Shown: positions 49,001 through 57,762 of the stretch, piece after piece
Numbering within the stretch: position 1 is the first letter of the stretch
Layout: each line of letters opens with the position of its first letter
Assembly: GCF_040095835.1 (NCBI RefSeq)
Contig: NZ_JBBMFT010000005.1
Span: forward strand, 1-64,000
DNA: 64,000 nucleotides
Direction of reading: 5' to 3'
Source: Flavonifractor hominis
Lineage (GTDB): Bacteria > Bacillota > Clostridia > Oscillospirales > Oscillospiraceae
Notes under the pieces: generated by a model
Told to the model about the DNA's origin: nothing
Database searches by the model: none
Seen by the model: the letters and a program-made list of their open reading frames with translations, nothing else
Made by a program: the position numbers and the translations under genes

Positions 49001-50137
49001 ATGGCGAAACTGGAGGTCTACCTCCCTGTGGGGAAGGAAAAGCTGCGCTGCGGCTATACCACCGGCACCTGCGCCGCGGCCGCCGCCGCCGGAGCCGCCC
49101 GGCTGCTCCTCACCGGGGAGACGCTGCCCGCCGTCCGGGTGGAAACCCCCGCCGGCATCACGGTGGAGGCCGAGCTGCTGGACCACGCCGCCGGACGGGA
49201 TTGGGCCGCCTGCGCCGTCCGGAAGGACGGGGGGGACGACCCGGACGTCACCGACGGGGCCCTGATCTGCGCCCGGGTGGAGCGGAGGGATACCCCCGGC
49301 GTCACCATCGACGGCGGCGTAGGGGTGGGCCGGGTGACCCGGCCCGGCCTGGATCAGCCGGTGGGGCAGGCCGCCATCAACTCCACCCCCCGGCGGATGA
49401 TCGAACGCATGGTGAAACAGGTCATGGCCGGGGCAGACTATGGGGGAGGACTGGCGGTGACCATCTCCGTGCCGGAGGGGGAGAAGCTGGCCCAGCGCAC
49501 CTTCAACCCCCGGCTGGGCATTGAGGGGGGCATCTCCATTTTGGGCACCAGCGGCATCGTCCGGCCCATGAGCGAGGCCGCCCTCATCGACTCGCTGTAT
49601 CTGGAACAGGACATGGCAAAGGCCGCCGGGGTGACCGACCTGCTGATGACCCCCGGCAACTACGGGGACGCCTTTGCCCGCCAGACCCTGGGCCTGGACC
49701 TGACCCACCGCTGCACCTGCAGCAACTACGTGGGCCACGCCATCGACCATGCCGCCGCTCTGGGCTTTTCCTCCCTGCTGCTGGTGGGGCACCTGGGCAA
49801 GCTCATCAAAGTGGCCGCCGGGAGCATGAACACCCACTCCGCCGTGGCCGACGGGCGGCGGGAGACCCTCACCGCCCACGCCGCCCTGGCGGGCGGTTCG
49901 CCGGAGCTGCTGCGGGCCTTGTTCCGGAGCCCCACCACCGACGCGGGGGTGGAGCTGTTAAAGGATGCCGGCCTGCTGGAGCCGGTGATGGCCTCCATCG
50001 GGGCGGCCCTGGAGGAGCAGCTCCGCCATCGGGCGGGGCCGGAGTTGGAGATCCAGGCGGTTTTCTTCTCCAATCAATATGGACTGTTAGCAAAGACATC
50101 GGGGGCGGACCGGCTGCTGGCCCTCCACCGGGGATAG
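49001..50137 (+). CDS. cbiD: Cobalt-precorrin-5B C1-methyltransferase
   Basis: CbiD is specific to the anaerobic, early-cobalt pathway and methylates C1 of cobalt-precorrin-5B. The 378-residue protein has the N-terminal RCGYTTGTCAAAAAAGAARL signature, VTRPGLDQPVGQAAINSTPR and NYVGHAIDHAAALGFSSLLL. The ATG at 49001 has AAAGGAGGGTGCGGC upstream, close to the terminator. It is the first gene of the operon and lies under riboswitch control. Confidence 0.95.
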   Translation: MAKLEVYLPVGKEKLRCGYTTGTCAAAAAAGAARLLLTGETLPAVRVETPAGITVEAELLDHAAGRDWAACAVRKDGGDDPDVTDGALICARVERRDTPGVTIDGGVGVGRVTRPGLDQPVGQAAINSTPRRMIERMVKQVMAGADYGGGLAVTISVPEGEKLAQRTFNPRLGIEGGISILGTSGIVRPMSEAALIDSLYLEQDMAKAAGVTDLLMTPGNYGDAFARQTLGLDLTHRCTCSNYVGHAIDHAAALGFSSLLLVGHLGKLIKVAAGSMNTHSAVADGRRETLTAHAALAGGSPELLRALFRSPTTDAGVELLKDAGLLEPVMASIGAALEEQLRHRAGPELEIQAVFFSNQYGLLAKTSGADRLLALHRG

Positions 50138-50146
50138 GAGGAAGAT

Positions 50147-50902
50147 ATGGTACATTTCATCGGCGCGGGCCCCGGCGGGGCCGACCTCATCACCGTCCGG
50201 GGGGCCAGGCTGCTGGGGGAGGCCGACGTGATCATCTACGCCGGGTCCCTGGTCAACCCCGCCCTGCTGGACTATAAAAAAGAGGGCTGTCAGGTGTATG
50301 ACAGCGCCAGGATGACCCTGGAGGAAGTGATCGCCGTCATGAAGGCCACCGAGGAAAACGGCGGAACCACTGTCCGGCTCCACACCGGCGACCCCTCCCT
50401 CTACGGCGCCCACCGGGAGCAGATGGACGAACTGGATAAGCTGGGCATCTCCTACGACGTGACCCCCGGCGTGTCCTCCTTCTCCGGGGCCGCCGCCGCC
50501 CTTTGCGCAGAGTATACTCTGCCCGACGTATCACAGTCGGTTATCATCACCCGCATGGCGGGCCGCACCCCGGTGCCCGAGGGGGAGCAGCTGCGGAAGA
50601 TGGCCTCCCACGGCTGCACCATGGTGCTCTTTTTGTCCACCGGACTGCTGGAGGATGTGGAAAAAGAGCTGGCGGCGGGCGGCTATCCACCCGACACTCC
50701 GGCGGCCATCGTGTACAAGGCCACCTGGCCGGAGGAAAAAGTGTACCGCTGCACCGTGTCCACACTGGCCCAAACCGCCCGGGAGAACAAGGTCACCAAG
50801 ACAGCGTTGATTACAATTGGTAATTTCCTTGGGGAAAAATACGAACGGTCCAAGCTGTATGACCCCACCTTTACCCATGAATTCCGGGAGGCAAGCCAGT
50901 GA
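50147..50902 (+). CDS. cbiF: Cobalt-precorrin-4 C11-methyltransferase
   Basis: The 251-residue tetrapyrrole methylase has the N-terminal VHFIGAGPGGADLITVRGAR signature, the SAM-binding TGDPSLYGA and PGVSSFSGAAAAL. The distinctive QSVIITRMAGRTPVPEGEQL marks CbiF/CobM, which methylates C11 of precorrin-4. The ATG at 50147 follows GGAGGAAGAT. It lies 9 bp after cbiD and overlaps cbiG (GTGA). Confidence 0.95.
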   Translation: MVHFIGAGPGGADLITVRGARLLGEADVIIYAGSLVNPALLDYKKEGCQVYDSARMTLEEVIAVMKATEENGGTTVRLHTGDPSLYGAHREQMDELDKLGISYDVTPGVSSFSGAAAALCAEYTLPDVSQSVIITRMAGRTPVPEGEQLRKMASHGCTMVLFLSTGLLEDVEKELAAGGYPPDTPAAIVYKATWPEEKVYRCTVSTLAQTARENKVTKTALITIGNFLGEKYERSKLYDPTFTHEFREASQ

Positions 50903-51888
50903 CAGCGGCGGTCATCGCGTTCACCCGCCGGGGGGCGGCGCTGGGGAAAACTCTGGCGGAGGGGCTGAACGCATCCCTCCACGTCCCCGCCCGGTTTGCC
51001 GGTGAGGTGGGGGCGGAGGCCTACGACAGCCTGGCGGACTGGACCACCCGGATGTGGGGGGAAAAGGACGCCCTCCTCTTTGTGGGTGCCTGCGGCATCG
51101 CCGTCCGGGCCATCGCCCCCCATGTGAAGGATAAATTTACCGACCCCGCCGTGGTCAGTGTGGACGAGGCGGGGCGGTTTGCCGTTGCACTGCTCTCCGG
51201 CCACGTGGGAGGGGCCAATGCACTGGCCCTCCGGGTGGCGGCACTCACCGGTGGCCAGGCGGCGATCTCCACCGCCACCGACGTCAACGGCCTGTTCGCC
51301 GTGGACGTGTGGGCCAGGGAGCGGGACATGGTCCTCACCGACCGGGTGCTGGCCAAAGAGGTGTCCGCCGCCCTGCTGGAAGGAAAGGGCGTGGGCTTTG
51401 CCAGCGACTTCGGCCACGGTTGTCCGGAGGGCCTCACTGAGGGAACGGCGGAAATCGGGGTGTGGGTCACCTGGAAAACCGGGGAGGGCCCCTTTGACCG
51501 TACCCTGCGTCTGGCTCCCAAAGGATTGATTTTAGGCATCGGCTGCAAGAGGGGGACGCCCCAGGCGGCCATTGAGGAGGCGGTGTCTGCCGCCCTGGCG
51601 GGGTATGAGCCGCAGGCGGTGGTCCGGGTGGCCACCATTGATCTGAAACAGAACGAGCCCGGCCTGCTGGACTTCTGCGCCGCCCACCACCTGCCCCTGT
51701 CGGTTTATTCGGCCGCGGAGCTGGCGGCCGCCGAGGGGGACTTCACCCCCTCGGCCTTCGTAAAAGGGGTCACCGGAGTGGACAATGTGTGCGAGCGGGC
51801 GGCCGTGCGGGCAGGCGGGGCCATCCTGGTGCCCAAACAGGCAAAAAACGGCGTCACCGTGGCGGTGGCGGGAAGGAAGATACTATGA
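50899..51888 (+). CDS. cbiG: Cobalt-precorrin-5A hydrolase
   Basis: CbiG opens the C20-attached delta-lactone, releasing acetaldehyde, and is limited to the anaerobic pathway. The 329-residue protein shows VGACGIAVRAIAPHVKDKF, VVSVDEAGRFAVALLSGHVG, GGANALA and the C-terminal CbiG domain (LGIGCKRGTPQAAIEEAV). It starts with GTG at 50899, overlapping the cbiF stop by 4 bp (GTGA), and overlaps cbiH in the same way (ATGA). Confidence 0.93.
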   Translation: MTAAVIAFTRRGAALGKTLAEGLNASLHVPARFAGEVGAEAYDSLADWTTRMWGEKDALLFVGACGIAVRAIAPHVKDKFTDPAVVSVDEAGRFAVALLSGHVGGANALALRVAALTGGQAAISTATDVNGLFAVDVWARERDMVLTDRVLAKEVSAALLEGKGVGFASDFGHGCPEGLTEGTAEIGVWVTWKTGEGPFDRTLRLAPKGLILGIGCKRGTPQAAIEEAVSAALAGYEPQAVVRVATIDLKQNEPGLLDFCAAHHLPLSVYSAAELAAAEGDFTPSAFVKGVTGVDNVCERAAVRAGGAILVPKQAKNGVTVAVAGRKIL

Positions 51889-52619
51889 AAGTAACGGTCA
51901 TCGGACTGGGTCCCGGCGGCGGGGCCGACCTCACCGGCCGGGCCAGAGCGGCTTTGGAGGGGTGCGATCTCATCGTGGGCTATACCGCTTATATCGAGCT
52001 GGTCCGGCCGGATTTCCCGGAGAAAGCGGTGCTCTCCACCGGCATGCGCCGGGAGGTGGACCGCTGCCGGGCCGCCGTGGAGGCCGCCCTCACCGGCAAG
52101 GACGTGGCGGTGGTGTGCTCCGGGGACTCCGGGGTGTACGGTATGGCGGGGCTCATTTACGAGGTGGCCCAGGAGTACGACCCCATCGAGATCGAAGTGG
52201 TGCCCGGCATCACCGCCGCCTGCGGCGGGGCCGCCGTGCTGGGAGCCCCCCTGACTCACGACTTTGCGGTGATCTCCCTGTCCGACCTGCTCACCCCCTG
52301 GGAGAAGATCGAGAAGCGTTTGAGCGCCGCCGCCCAGGCGGACTTTGTGATCTGCCTCTACAACCCCTCCAGCAAAAGCCGGCCGGACTACCTCCGGCGG
52401 GCCTGCGACATCCTGCTGCGAGAGAAGGCCCCCGACACCGTGTGCGGCACCGTCCGCAACATCGGCCGGGAGGGGGAAGAGGGGCAGCTCCTCACACTGG
52501 CCCAGCTGCGGGACACCCAGGTGGATATGTTCACCACCGTGTTCATCGGCAACAGCCAGACCAAGGTGCTGAGCGGAAAAATGGTCACCCCCCGGGGCTA
52601 CCTCCAGCGGGGGGAGTGA
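51885..52619 (+). CDS. cbiH: Cobalt-factor III C17-methyltransferase
   Basis: The 244-residue tetrapyrrole methylase (CobJ/CbiH) contracts the ring and methylates C17. It shows VTVIGLGPGGGADLTGRARA, VVCSGDSGVYGMAG, VVPGITAACGGAAVLGAPLTHDF with the His characteristic of the C17 enzymes, and YNPSSKSRP. It is the size of a stand-alone CbiH, without fused domains. The ATG at 51885 overlaps the cbiG stop; the next ATG comes 2 bp after its stop. Confidence 0.93.
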   Translation: MKVTVIGLGPGGGADLTGRARAALEGCDLIVGYTAYIELVRPDFPEKAVLSTGMRREVDRCRAAVEAALTGKDVAVVCSGDSGVYGMAGLIYEVAQEYDPIEIEVVPGITAACGGAAVLGAPLTHDFAVISLSDLLTPWEKIEKRLSAAAQADFVICLYNPSSKSRPDYLRRACDILLREKAPDTVCGTVRNIGREGEEGQLLTLAQLRDTQVDMFTTVFIGNSQTKVLSGKMVTPRGYLQRGE

Positions 52620-52620
52620 G

Positions 52621-53361
52621 ATGAAGATTCTGCTCTTTGGCGGCACCGCCGAGGGCCGGGAACTGGCCGGGTGGCTGCTGGAGCGGGGCATCCCGACCCT
52701 GGTGTGCGTGGCCACCGAGTACGGCGAGACCCTCCTGCCCCCGGAAAGCGAGGCCCATGTGGGCCGCCTGGACCGGGAGGGGATGGAACAGCTCATGGCA
52801 TCCCGGCCCTTCACCCACGTGGTGGACGCCACCCACCCCTACGCCGTGGAGGTCACGGCCAACATCAAAGCGGCGGCGGAGGCGGCGGGCCTGCCCCGGC
52901 TCCGGCTGGTGCGCCGGTCCGACGGGGAGGACGGGTGCCTCCGGGCCGGGAGCATGGCGGAGGCGGCGGAACTGCTGGAGGGGCTGGAGGGCAATGTACT
53001 GCTCACCACCGGCAGCAAGGAGCTGGACGCTTTCGCCCGGCCCGGCCTGGTGGAGCGGTGCTGTCCCCGGGTGCTGCCCATGGCGGACTCCCTGGCGCGC
53101 TGCCTGGAGCTGGGCTTTCCGCCCAAACACATCATCTGCATGCAGGGGCCCTTCTCCAAAGAGCTGAATGTGGCCCTTTTGAAGCAATATAAAATCAGGA
53201 CCCTGGTGACCAAGGACACCGGGGGCTACGGCGGGTTCCGGGAAAAGGCGGAGGCCGCCCGTGAGGCGGGGTGCGCCCTGCTGGTGGTGGAGCGGCCCAG
53301 TCGGGAGACCGGCTATACCCTGGAGGAACTCAAACAAATGCTGGGGGAGGAAGCGACATGA
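52621..53361 (+). CDS. cbiJ: Cobalt-precorrin-6A reductase
   Basis: The 246-residue enzyme reduces precorrin-6A to 6B with NAD(P)H. It shows the N-terminal nucleotide motif ILLFGGTAEGRELAGWL, VVDATHPYAVEVTANI, LLTTGSKELDAF and the CobK-type VTKDTGGYGGFREKAEAARE with VVVERP. Start ATG at 52621, stop overlapping the cbiET start (ATGA). The preceding gene ends with GGGGGGAGTGAG, the likely ribosome binding site. Confidence 0.93.
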   Translation: MKILLFGGTAEGRELAGWLLERGIPTLVCVATEYGETLLPPESEAHVGRLDREGMEQLMASRPFTHVVDATHPYAVEVTANIKAAAEAAGLPRLRLVRRSDGEDGCLRAGSMAEAAELLEGLEGNVLLTTGSKELDAFARPGLVERCCPRVLPMADSLARCLELGFPPKHIICMQGPFSKELNVALLKQYKIRTLVTKDTGGYGGFREKAEAAREAGCALLVVERPSRETGYTLEELKQMLGEEAT

Positions 53362-54554
53362 AAGTCTATCTCATCGGGGTGGGCATGGGCAATCCCGAGG
53401 TCATGACTCTGGGGGCCCTGGAGGCTATCCGCGCCTGTCCCGTGCTGGTGGGAGCCCCCCGGCTGCTGGAGAGCTGGTCCGAGAGCCACGACTGCGTGCC
53501 CCTCATCGCCGGGGCCGACATCGCGGAGTATATCGACAAGCAGAAGGGGGAGGGGCCTATCGGCGTCCTCCTGTCCGGGGACACCGGATTTTACAGCGGG
53601 GCCAAAAAGCTGTGGGCCCTGCTGGGGGAACATGAGGTCATTACCCTGCCGGGCATCTCGTCGCTGAGCTACTTCTGCGCCAAGCTCCACACCGACTGGC
53701 AGGACGTGAAGATCGTCAGCGCCCACGGCCGCAGCCACAACGTGGTGGGGGAAATCCAGCGCAACGCCCGCACCTTCGCCCTCACCGGAGGGAATACGAA
53801 AGCCCAGGACATCTGCCGGGAGCTGACCGACCGTGGCCTGGGGAACGTGGAGGTATCGGTGGGGGAGCGGCTCAGCTACTCCGACGAGCGGATCGTCACC
53901 GGCACCGCCGCGGAGCTGGCGGGGGAGGTATTTGCCGACCTGGCCGTGCTGCTGGCGGTCAACCCCGCCCCGGTGGAGCGTCCCTGGAACGGCTCCGGCC
54001 TGCCCGACGACGCATTTTTGCGGGGTGACGTGCCCATGACCAAGGAGGAGGTGCGCACCCTCTCCCTTTCAAAGCTGCGGCTGAACGCGGACAGCGTGGT
54101 GTGGGACGTGGGGGCGGGCACCGGCTCGGTGTCGGTGGAGTGCGCCCTCTCCTGTCCCGCCGGGCGGGTCTTCGCCGTGGAGAAGAAGGAGGAGGCCGCG
54201 GCCCTGCTGGAGGAGAACAAGGCCCGCTTCAACGCCGCCAATCTGACCGTGGTGCGGGGGACCGCCCCGGAGGCCCTGAAGGATCTGCCCGCACCCGACC
54301 GGGTCTTCATCGGCGGCACCTCCGGGGAGCTGGGGGCGGTCTTGCAGGTCATCTTTGAGAAAAATCCCGCCGCCCGGGTGGTGTGTACCGCCGTGACCCT
54401 GGAGACGGTGGCCCAGGCGGCCGCCCTCTTCGCCAATCTGGAGGGGGCCGACATGGTGCAGGTGTCCGCCACCCGCACTCGGCAGGCGGGCCGCTATCAC
54501 CTGATGGACGCCCAGAACCCGGTGTGGATCTTCTCCGGGGAGGGGCGGGTATGA
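53358..54554 (+). CDS. cbiET: Bifunctional precorrin-6B C5,C15-methyltransferase/decarboxylase
   Basis: The 398-residue protein joins the CbiE methylase (about 1-200: VYLIGVGMGNPEVMTLGALE, VLLSGDTGFYSGAKKL, PGISSLSYFCAKL) with the CbiT Rossmann methyltransferase/decarboxylase (about 220-398: DVGAGTGSVSVECALSCPAG, IFIGGTSGEL-like core). It adds methyls at C5 and C15 and removes the C12 acetate carboxylate. CbiE and CbiT are separate in Salmonella but fused here and in CobL. ATGA overlaps at both ends. Confidence 0.93.
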   Translation: MKVYLIGVGMGNPEVMTLGALEAIRACPVLVGAPRLLESWSESHDCVPLIAGADIAEYIDKQKGEGPIGVLLSGDTGFYSGAKKLWALLGEHEVITLPGISSLSYFCAKLHTDWQDVKIVSAHGRSHNVVGEIQRNARTFALTGGNTKAQDICRELTDRGLGNVEVSVGERLSYSDERIVTGTAAELAGEVFADLAVLLAVNPAPVERPWNGSGLPDDAFLRGDVPMTKEEVRTLSLSKLRLNADSVVWDVGAGTGSVSVECALSCPAGRVFAVEKKEEAAALLEENKARFNAANLTVVRGTAPEALKDLPAPDRVFIGGTSGELGAVLQVIFEKNPAARVVCTAVTLETVAQAAALFANLEGADMVQVSATRTRQAGRYHLMDAQNPVWIFSGEGRV

Positions 54555-55915
54555 GCGCCCCCCGGTTGCTGCTGTGCGCCAGCGCCAGCGGAGGGGGCAA
54601 GACCACCGTGACCTGCGCCGTCCTCCAGGCCCTGGTGAACCGGGAGCGGAACCCGGTGGCCTTCAAGTGCGGCCCGGACTATATTGACCCCATGTTCCAC
54701 AGCGAGATCATCGGGGCCAAGAGCCGGAACCTGGACCTCTTCTTCCTGGGCGAGGATAAGACCCGGTACCTGCTGGAGCAAAACAGCGCCGGGTCCGGCC
54801 TGGCCCTCATCGAGGGGGTCATGGGCTACTACGACGGCATCGCTATGAGCCATGAGGCCAGCGCCTATCACCTGGCCCGGGTCACGGAAACTCCGGCGGT
54901 GCTGGTGCTGGACGGCCGGGGCAGCGCCCTCACCCTGGCGGCGGCGGTCCACGGTATGCAGACCTTCCGGCCGGACAGCGGCATCCGGGGCGTGATCTTG
55001 AACCGGGTGTCCCCCATGCTCTACCCCCGGTTAAAGGCGTGCATCGAGGCCGAGACCGGCCTTACCGTATACGGTTACCTGCCCAATCTGCCCGACTGCG
55101 CCCTGGAGAGCCGCCACCTGGGGCTGGTCACCGCCAGCGAGGTGGCCGGTTTGAAGGAAAAGCTCCGCAAGCTGGCAGCCCAGGCGGAACAGAGTCTGGA
55201 TCTGGACGGCCTGCTGGCTCTGGCCGCCTCCGCCCCGGCCCTGAATCCCAAGCCGGTGGACCTGCCGGAGCCGGTGGAGGGACAGCCCGTCATCGCGGTG
55301 GCCCGCGACAAGGCCTTCTGCTTCTACTACGCCGACGGCCTGGAGCTGCTGGAGCAGATGGGGGCCAGACTGGTGGAGTTCTCCCCCCTGGAGGACGAGG
55401 ACTTGCCCCAGGGCGCCTGCGGCCTCTATCTGGGGGGCGGCTACCCGGAGCTGTTTGCCCGGGCCCTGGCGGACAACGCCCCCATGCGGCGGGCCGTCCA
55501 TGCCGCCGTCACAGGTGGTATGCCCACGGTGGCCGAGTGCGGCGGATTTTTGTACCTTCAGGACACCCTGGCGGACGGGGAAGGAAAAGCCTGGCCCATG
55601 GCGGGGGTGTTTCCCGCCGCGGCCCGCAACACCGGCAGGCTGGGCCGGTTCGGGTACGTCACTCTGACGGCTCAGACCGACGGCCTGCTGTGCCGGGCGG
55701 GGGAAGCGTTCCCCGCCCACGAGTTCCACTACTGGGATAGTACCGCCCCCGGGACCGACTTCCGCGCCCAGAAGCCCCAGAGCGACCGGGGCTGGGACTG
55801 CGCCTTTCATACCCCGACGCTGTACGCCGGATTTCCCCACTTCCATTTCTGGGCCAGGCCCGAGCTGGCCCGTCATTTTGTAGCGGCGGCCCGCCGCCAT
55901 AATCAAACGACCTGA
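54551..55915 (+). CDS. cbiA: Cobyrinate a,c-diamide synthase
   Basis: CbiA amidates the a and c acetates of cobyrinic acid using glutamine and ATP. The 454-residue protein has the DTBS-type P-loop LCASASGGGKTTVTCAVLQA, FKCGPDYIDPMFH, EGVMGYYDG, and a C-terminal class I glutaminase with the predicted nucleophile Cys in VAECGGFLYLQ and a following GVFPAAARNT. The ATG at 54551 overlaps the cbiET stop (ATGA). The stop codon lies inside the first of a series of hairpins that ends before cobT. Confidence 0.94.
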   Translation: MSAPRLLLCASASGGGKTTVTCAVLQALVNRERNPVAFKCGPDYIDPMFHSEIIGAKSRNLDLFFLGEDKTRYLLEQNSAGSGLALIEGVMGYYDGIAMSHEASAYHLARVTETPAVLVLDGRGSALTLAAAVHGMQTFRPDSGIRGVILNRVSPMLYPRLKACIEAETGLTVYGYLPNLPDCALESRHLGLVTASEVAGLKEKLRKLAAQAEQSLDLDGLLALAASAPALNPKPVDLPEPVEGQPVIAVARDKAFCFYYADGLELLEQMGARLVEFSPLEDEDLPQGACGLYLGGGYPELFARALADNAPMRRAVHAAVTGGMPTVAECGGFLYLQDTLADGEGKAWPMAGVFPAAARNTGRLGRFGYVTLTAQTDGLLCRAGEAFPAHEFHYWDSTAPGTDFRAQKPQSDRGWDCAFHTPTLYAGFPHFHFWARPELARHFVAAARRHNQTT

Positions 55916-56078
55916 AAAGAATTTCAATTCTTTTCAGGTGCTGCAGCAAATATGCCGCAGCAGACCGCTGTCAGCGGTCTTAGTTTGCATTTCATAGTTA
56001 AATACCGCGTGTTGTACACGCGGGCGGGCCGTGCCCGCCAGAAAAATAGCTTTGCTATTTTTCTGGGTATTTCACTAT
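55911..56078 (+). repeat. Array of six hairpins between cbiA and cobT
   Basis: Six stems follow one another: 55911-55922/55927-55938 (12 bp), 55939-55944/55957-55962 (6 bp), 55962-55970/55972-55980 (9 bp), 56005-56012/56016-56023 (8 bp), 56023-56029/56033-56039 (7 bp) and 56039-56050/56054-56065 (12 bp). In addition, 55994-56006 pairs with 56066-56078 (12 of 13), enclosing the last three stems as a predicted four-way junction. The cobT ribosome binding site (AGGAGGA) starts 3 nt after the outer stem. The region has no open reading frame; it is either a structured RNA or a dispersed palindromic repeat. Confidence 0.7.
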
Positions 56079-56094
56079 ATCAGGAGGAATCGCT

Positions 56095-57153
56095 ATGACA
56101 CTGGAAGAAGTGGTACGTTCCATTACCCCCGCCGACCAGAAGGCCGCCGCCGCGGCCAAGGCCCGCTGGGACTCCATCGCCAAGCCCCTGGGCAGCCTGG
56201 GTGCTTTGGAGGACGCCGTCATCCGCATGGCGGCCATGATGGGCACCCCCAATGTAGATATCTCCAAGCGGGCGGTGGTGGTAATGTGCGCCGATAACGG
56301 CGTGGTAGCCCAGGGAGTCACCCAGACCGGACAGGAGGTCACCGCCATCGTGGCGGAGAACATGTCCTCCGGCGACACCAGCGTGTGCGCCATGGCCCGC
56401 CACGCCGGGGCGGAGGTGGTGCCGGTGGACATCGGCACGGCCACGCCCCTCAAGGGTGAGCGGATTTTGCAGAAAAACATCCGCCGGGGCACCGCCGACC
56501 TGACCCAGGGTCCCGCCATGACCCGGGAGGAGGCGGAGCGGGCGGTGCTCACCGGCGTGGAGATCGCCAAAGACCTGTGCGCCAAGGGCGTCAAGCTCCT
56601 GGGCACCGGGGAGATGGGCATCGGCAACACCACTACCTCCTCCGCCGTGGCCTGCGTATTCCTGAACCGGGAGCCGGTGGATATGACCGGCCGGGGGGCG
56701 GGCCTGTCCAGCGAGGGGTTGGTGCGCAAGATCCACGCCATCGAGACCGGCATCGCCCTCAACCAGCCCGACCCCGCCGACCCTCTGGATGTGGTCAGCA
56801 AGGTGGGCGGCCTGGATCTGGCGGGTTTGGCCGGGGTGTTCCTGGGCGGGGCGCTCTGCCATGTGCCGGTGCTGGTGGACGGGTTCATCTCCTCGGTGGC
56901 CGCCCTCATCGCCGCCCGGCTCTGCCCCGCCTGCACGGATTACATGCTGGGCTCCCACGCCTCCGACGAGCCGGCCAGCAAGCTGGTGCTCGCCGAGCTG
57001 GGCCTGGAGCCCTTCCTCTACGCCGGCATGCGGCTGGGCGAGGGCACCGGCGCGGTGGCGGTGATGCCTCTGCTGGACATGGGCCTGGCAGTGTACCGGG
57101 AGATGACCACCTTCGAGGCCACGGATATTGAGGCCTATCAGCCATTGACATAA
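56095..57153 (+). CDS. cobT: Nicotinate-nucleotide:DMB phosphoribosyltransferase
   Basis: CobT makes alpha-ribazole phosphate from nicotinate mononucleotide and 5,6-dimethylbenzimidazole, starting lower-ligand assembly. The 352-residue protein shows VVMCADNGVVAQGVTQTGQE, GTGEMGIGNTTTSSAVAC, LDLAGLAGVFLGGA and the catalytic-type Glu in AGMRLGEGTGAVAVM. It begins 179 bp after cbiA, behind the hairpin array; AGGAGGAATCGCT lies ahead of the ATG at 56095. A short hairpin follows the gene at 57155-57180. Confidence 0.94.
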   Translation: MTLEEVVRSITPADQKAAAAAKARWDSIAKPLGSLGALEDAVIRMAAMMGTPNVDISKRAVVVMCADNGVVAQGVTQTGQEVTAIVAENMSSGDTSVCAMARHAGAEVVPVDIGTATPLKGERILQKNIRRGTADLTQGPAMTREEAERAVLTGVEIAKDLCAKGVKLLGTGEMGIGNTTTSSAVACVFLNREPVDMTGRGAGLSSEGLVRKIHAIETGIALNQPDPADPLDVVSKVGGLDLAGLAGVFLGGALCHVPVLVDGFISSVAALIAARLCPACTDYMLGSHASDEPASKLVLAELGLEPFLYAGMRLGEGTGAVAVMPLLDMGLAVYREMTTFEATDIEAYQPLT

Positions 57154-57154
57154 T

Positions 57155-57180
57155 TCCAGGGGGGAATGCTTCCCCCTGGA
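57155..57180 (+). repeat. Hairpin between cobT and cobU
   Basis: Stem TCCAGGGGGGA/TCCCCCTGGA with a TGCT-type loop. It is not followed by a T-run, so it does not look like a terminator within this operon. It resembles the hairpins before cobT in kind, not in sequence. Confidence 0.5.
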
Positions 57181-57237
57181 TGCAAAATCGGCCTCTAAGG
57201 TGTGTTGTGCACCTATTTGGAAACAGGAGGAAACGCC

Positions 57238-57762
57238 ATGCTGATTCTGGTCTCCGGCGGGTCGGGCAGCGGTAAGTCGGAATTTGCCGAGGGGCTGGTG
57301 GTCTCCTCCGGCCTCAGCGAGCGCATGTATCTGGCCACCATGCAGGTGTGGGACATCGAGAGCGTCCGCCGGGTGGAGCGCCACCGGCAGATGCGCGCGG
57401 GGAAGGGCTTTGCCACCCTGGAGTGTCCCACCGGCCTGGACCGGCTGGAGGTGCCGGCCGGCAGCGCGGTGCTGCTGGAGGATTTGTCCAACCTGAGCGC
57501 CAACGAATATTTTGCCCCGGTTGGGGGCGGGAAGGCGGCCTTTGACCGGGTGCTGGCGGGCATCGAACAGACCGCCGCCCGGGCGGGGCTGCTGGTGGTG
57601 GTCACCAATGAGCTCTTCTCCGACGGGGTGCGCTACGACCCGGAGACCGCCGCCTATCTGGAATTGCTGGCCGACCTGAACCGGGCCATCGCCGCCCGGT
57701 CGGATCAGGTCTATGAAGTGGTGTGCGGGATCCCCGTGGCCTGGAAGGAAGCGAAACCTTGA
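57238..57762 (+). CDS. cobU: Adenosylcobinamide kinase/adenosylcobinamide-phosphate guanylyltransferase
   Basis: The 174-residue bifunctional enzyme phosphorylates and then guanylylates adenosylcobinamide. It has the P-loop GGSGSGKSEFAEG, the guanylylated histidine site RVERHRQMR and the Walker-B-like LLEDLSNLSANEYF; the C-terminal strand VVTNELFSDGVRYD and a final helix complete the fold. It is slightly diverged from Salmonella CobU. AGGAGG lies ahead of the ATG at 57238, and cobS overlaps its end (TTGA). Confidence 0.87.
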   Translation: MLILVSGGSGSGKSEFAEGLVVSSGLSERMYLATMQVWDIESVRRVERHRQMRAGKGFATLECPTGLDRLEVPAGSAVLLEDLSNLSANEYFAPVGGGKAAFDRVLAGIEQTAARAGLLVVVTNELFSDGVRYDPETAAYLELLADLNRAIAARSDQVYEVVCGIPVAWKEAKP

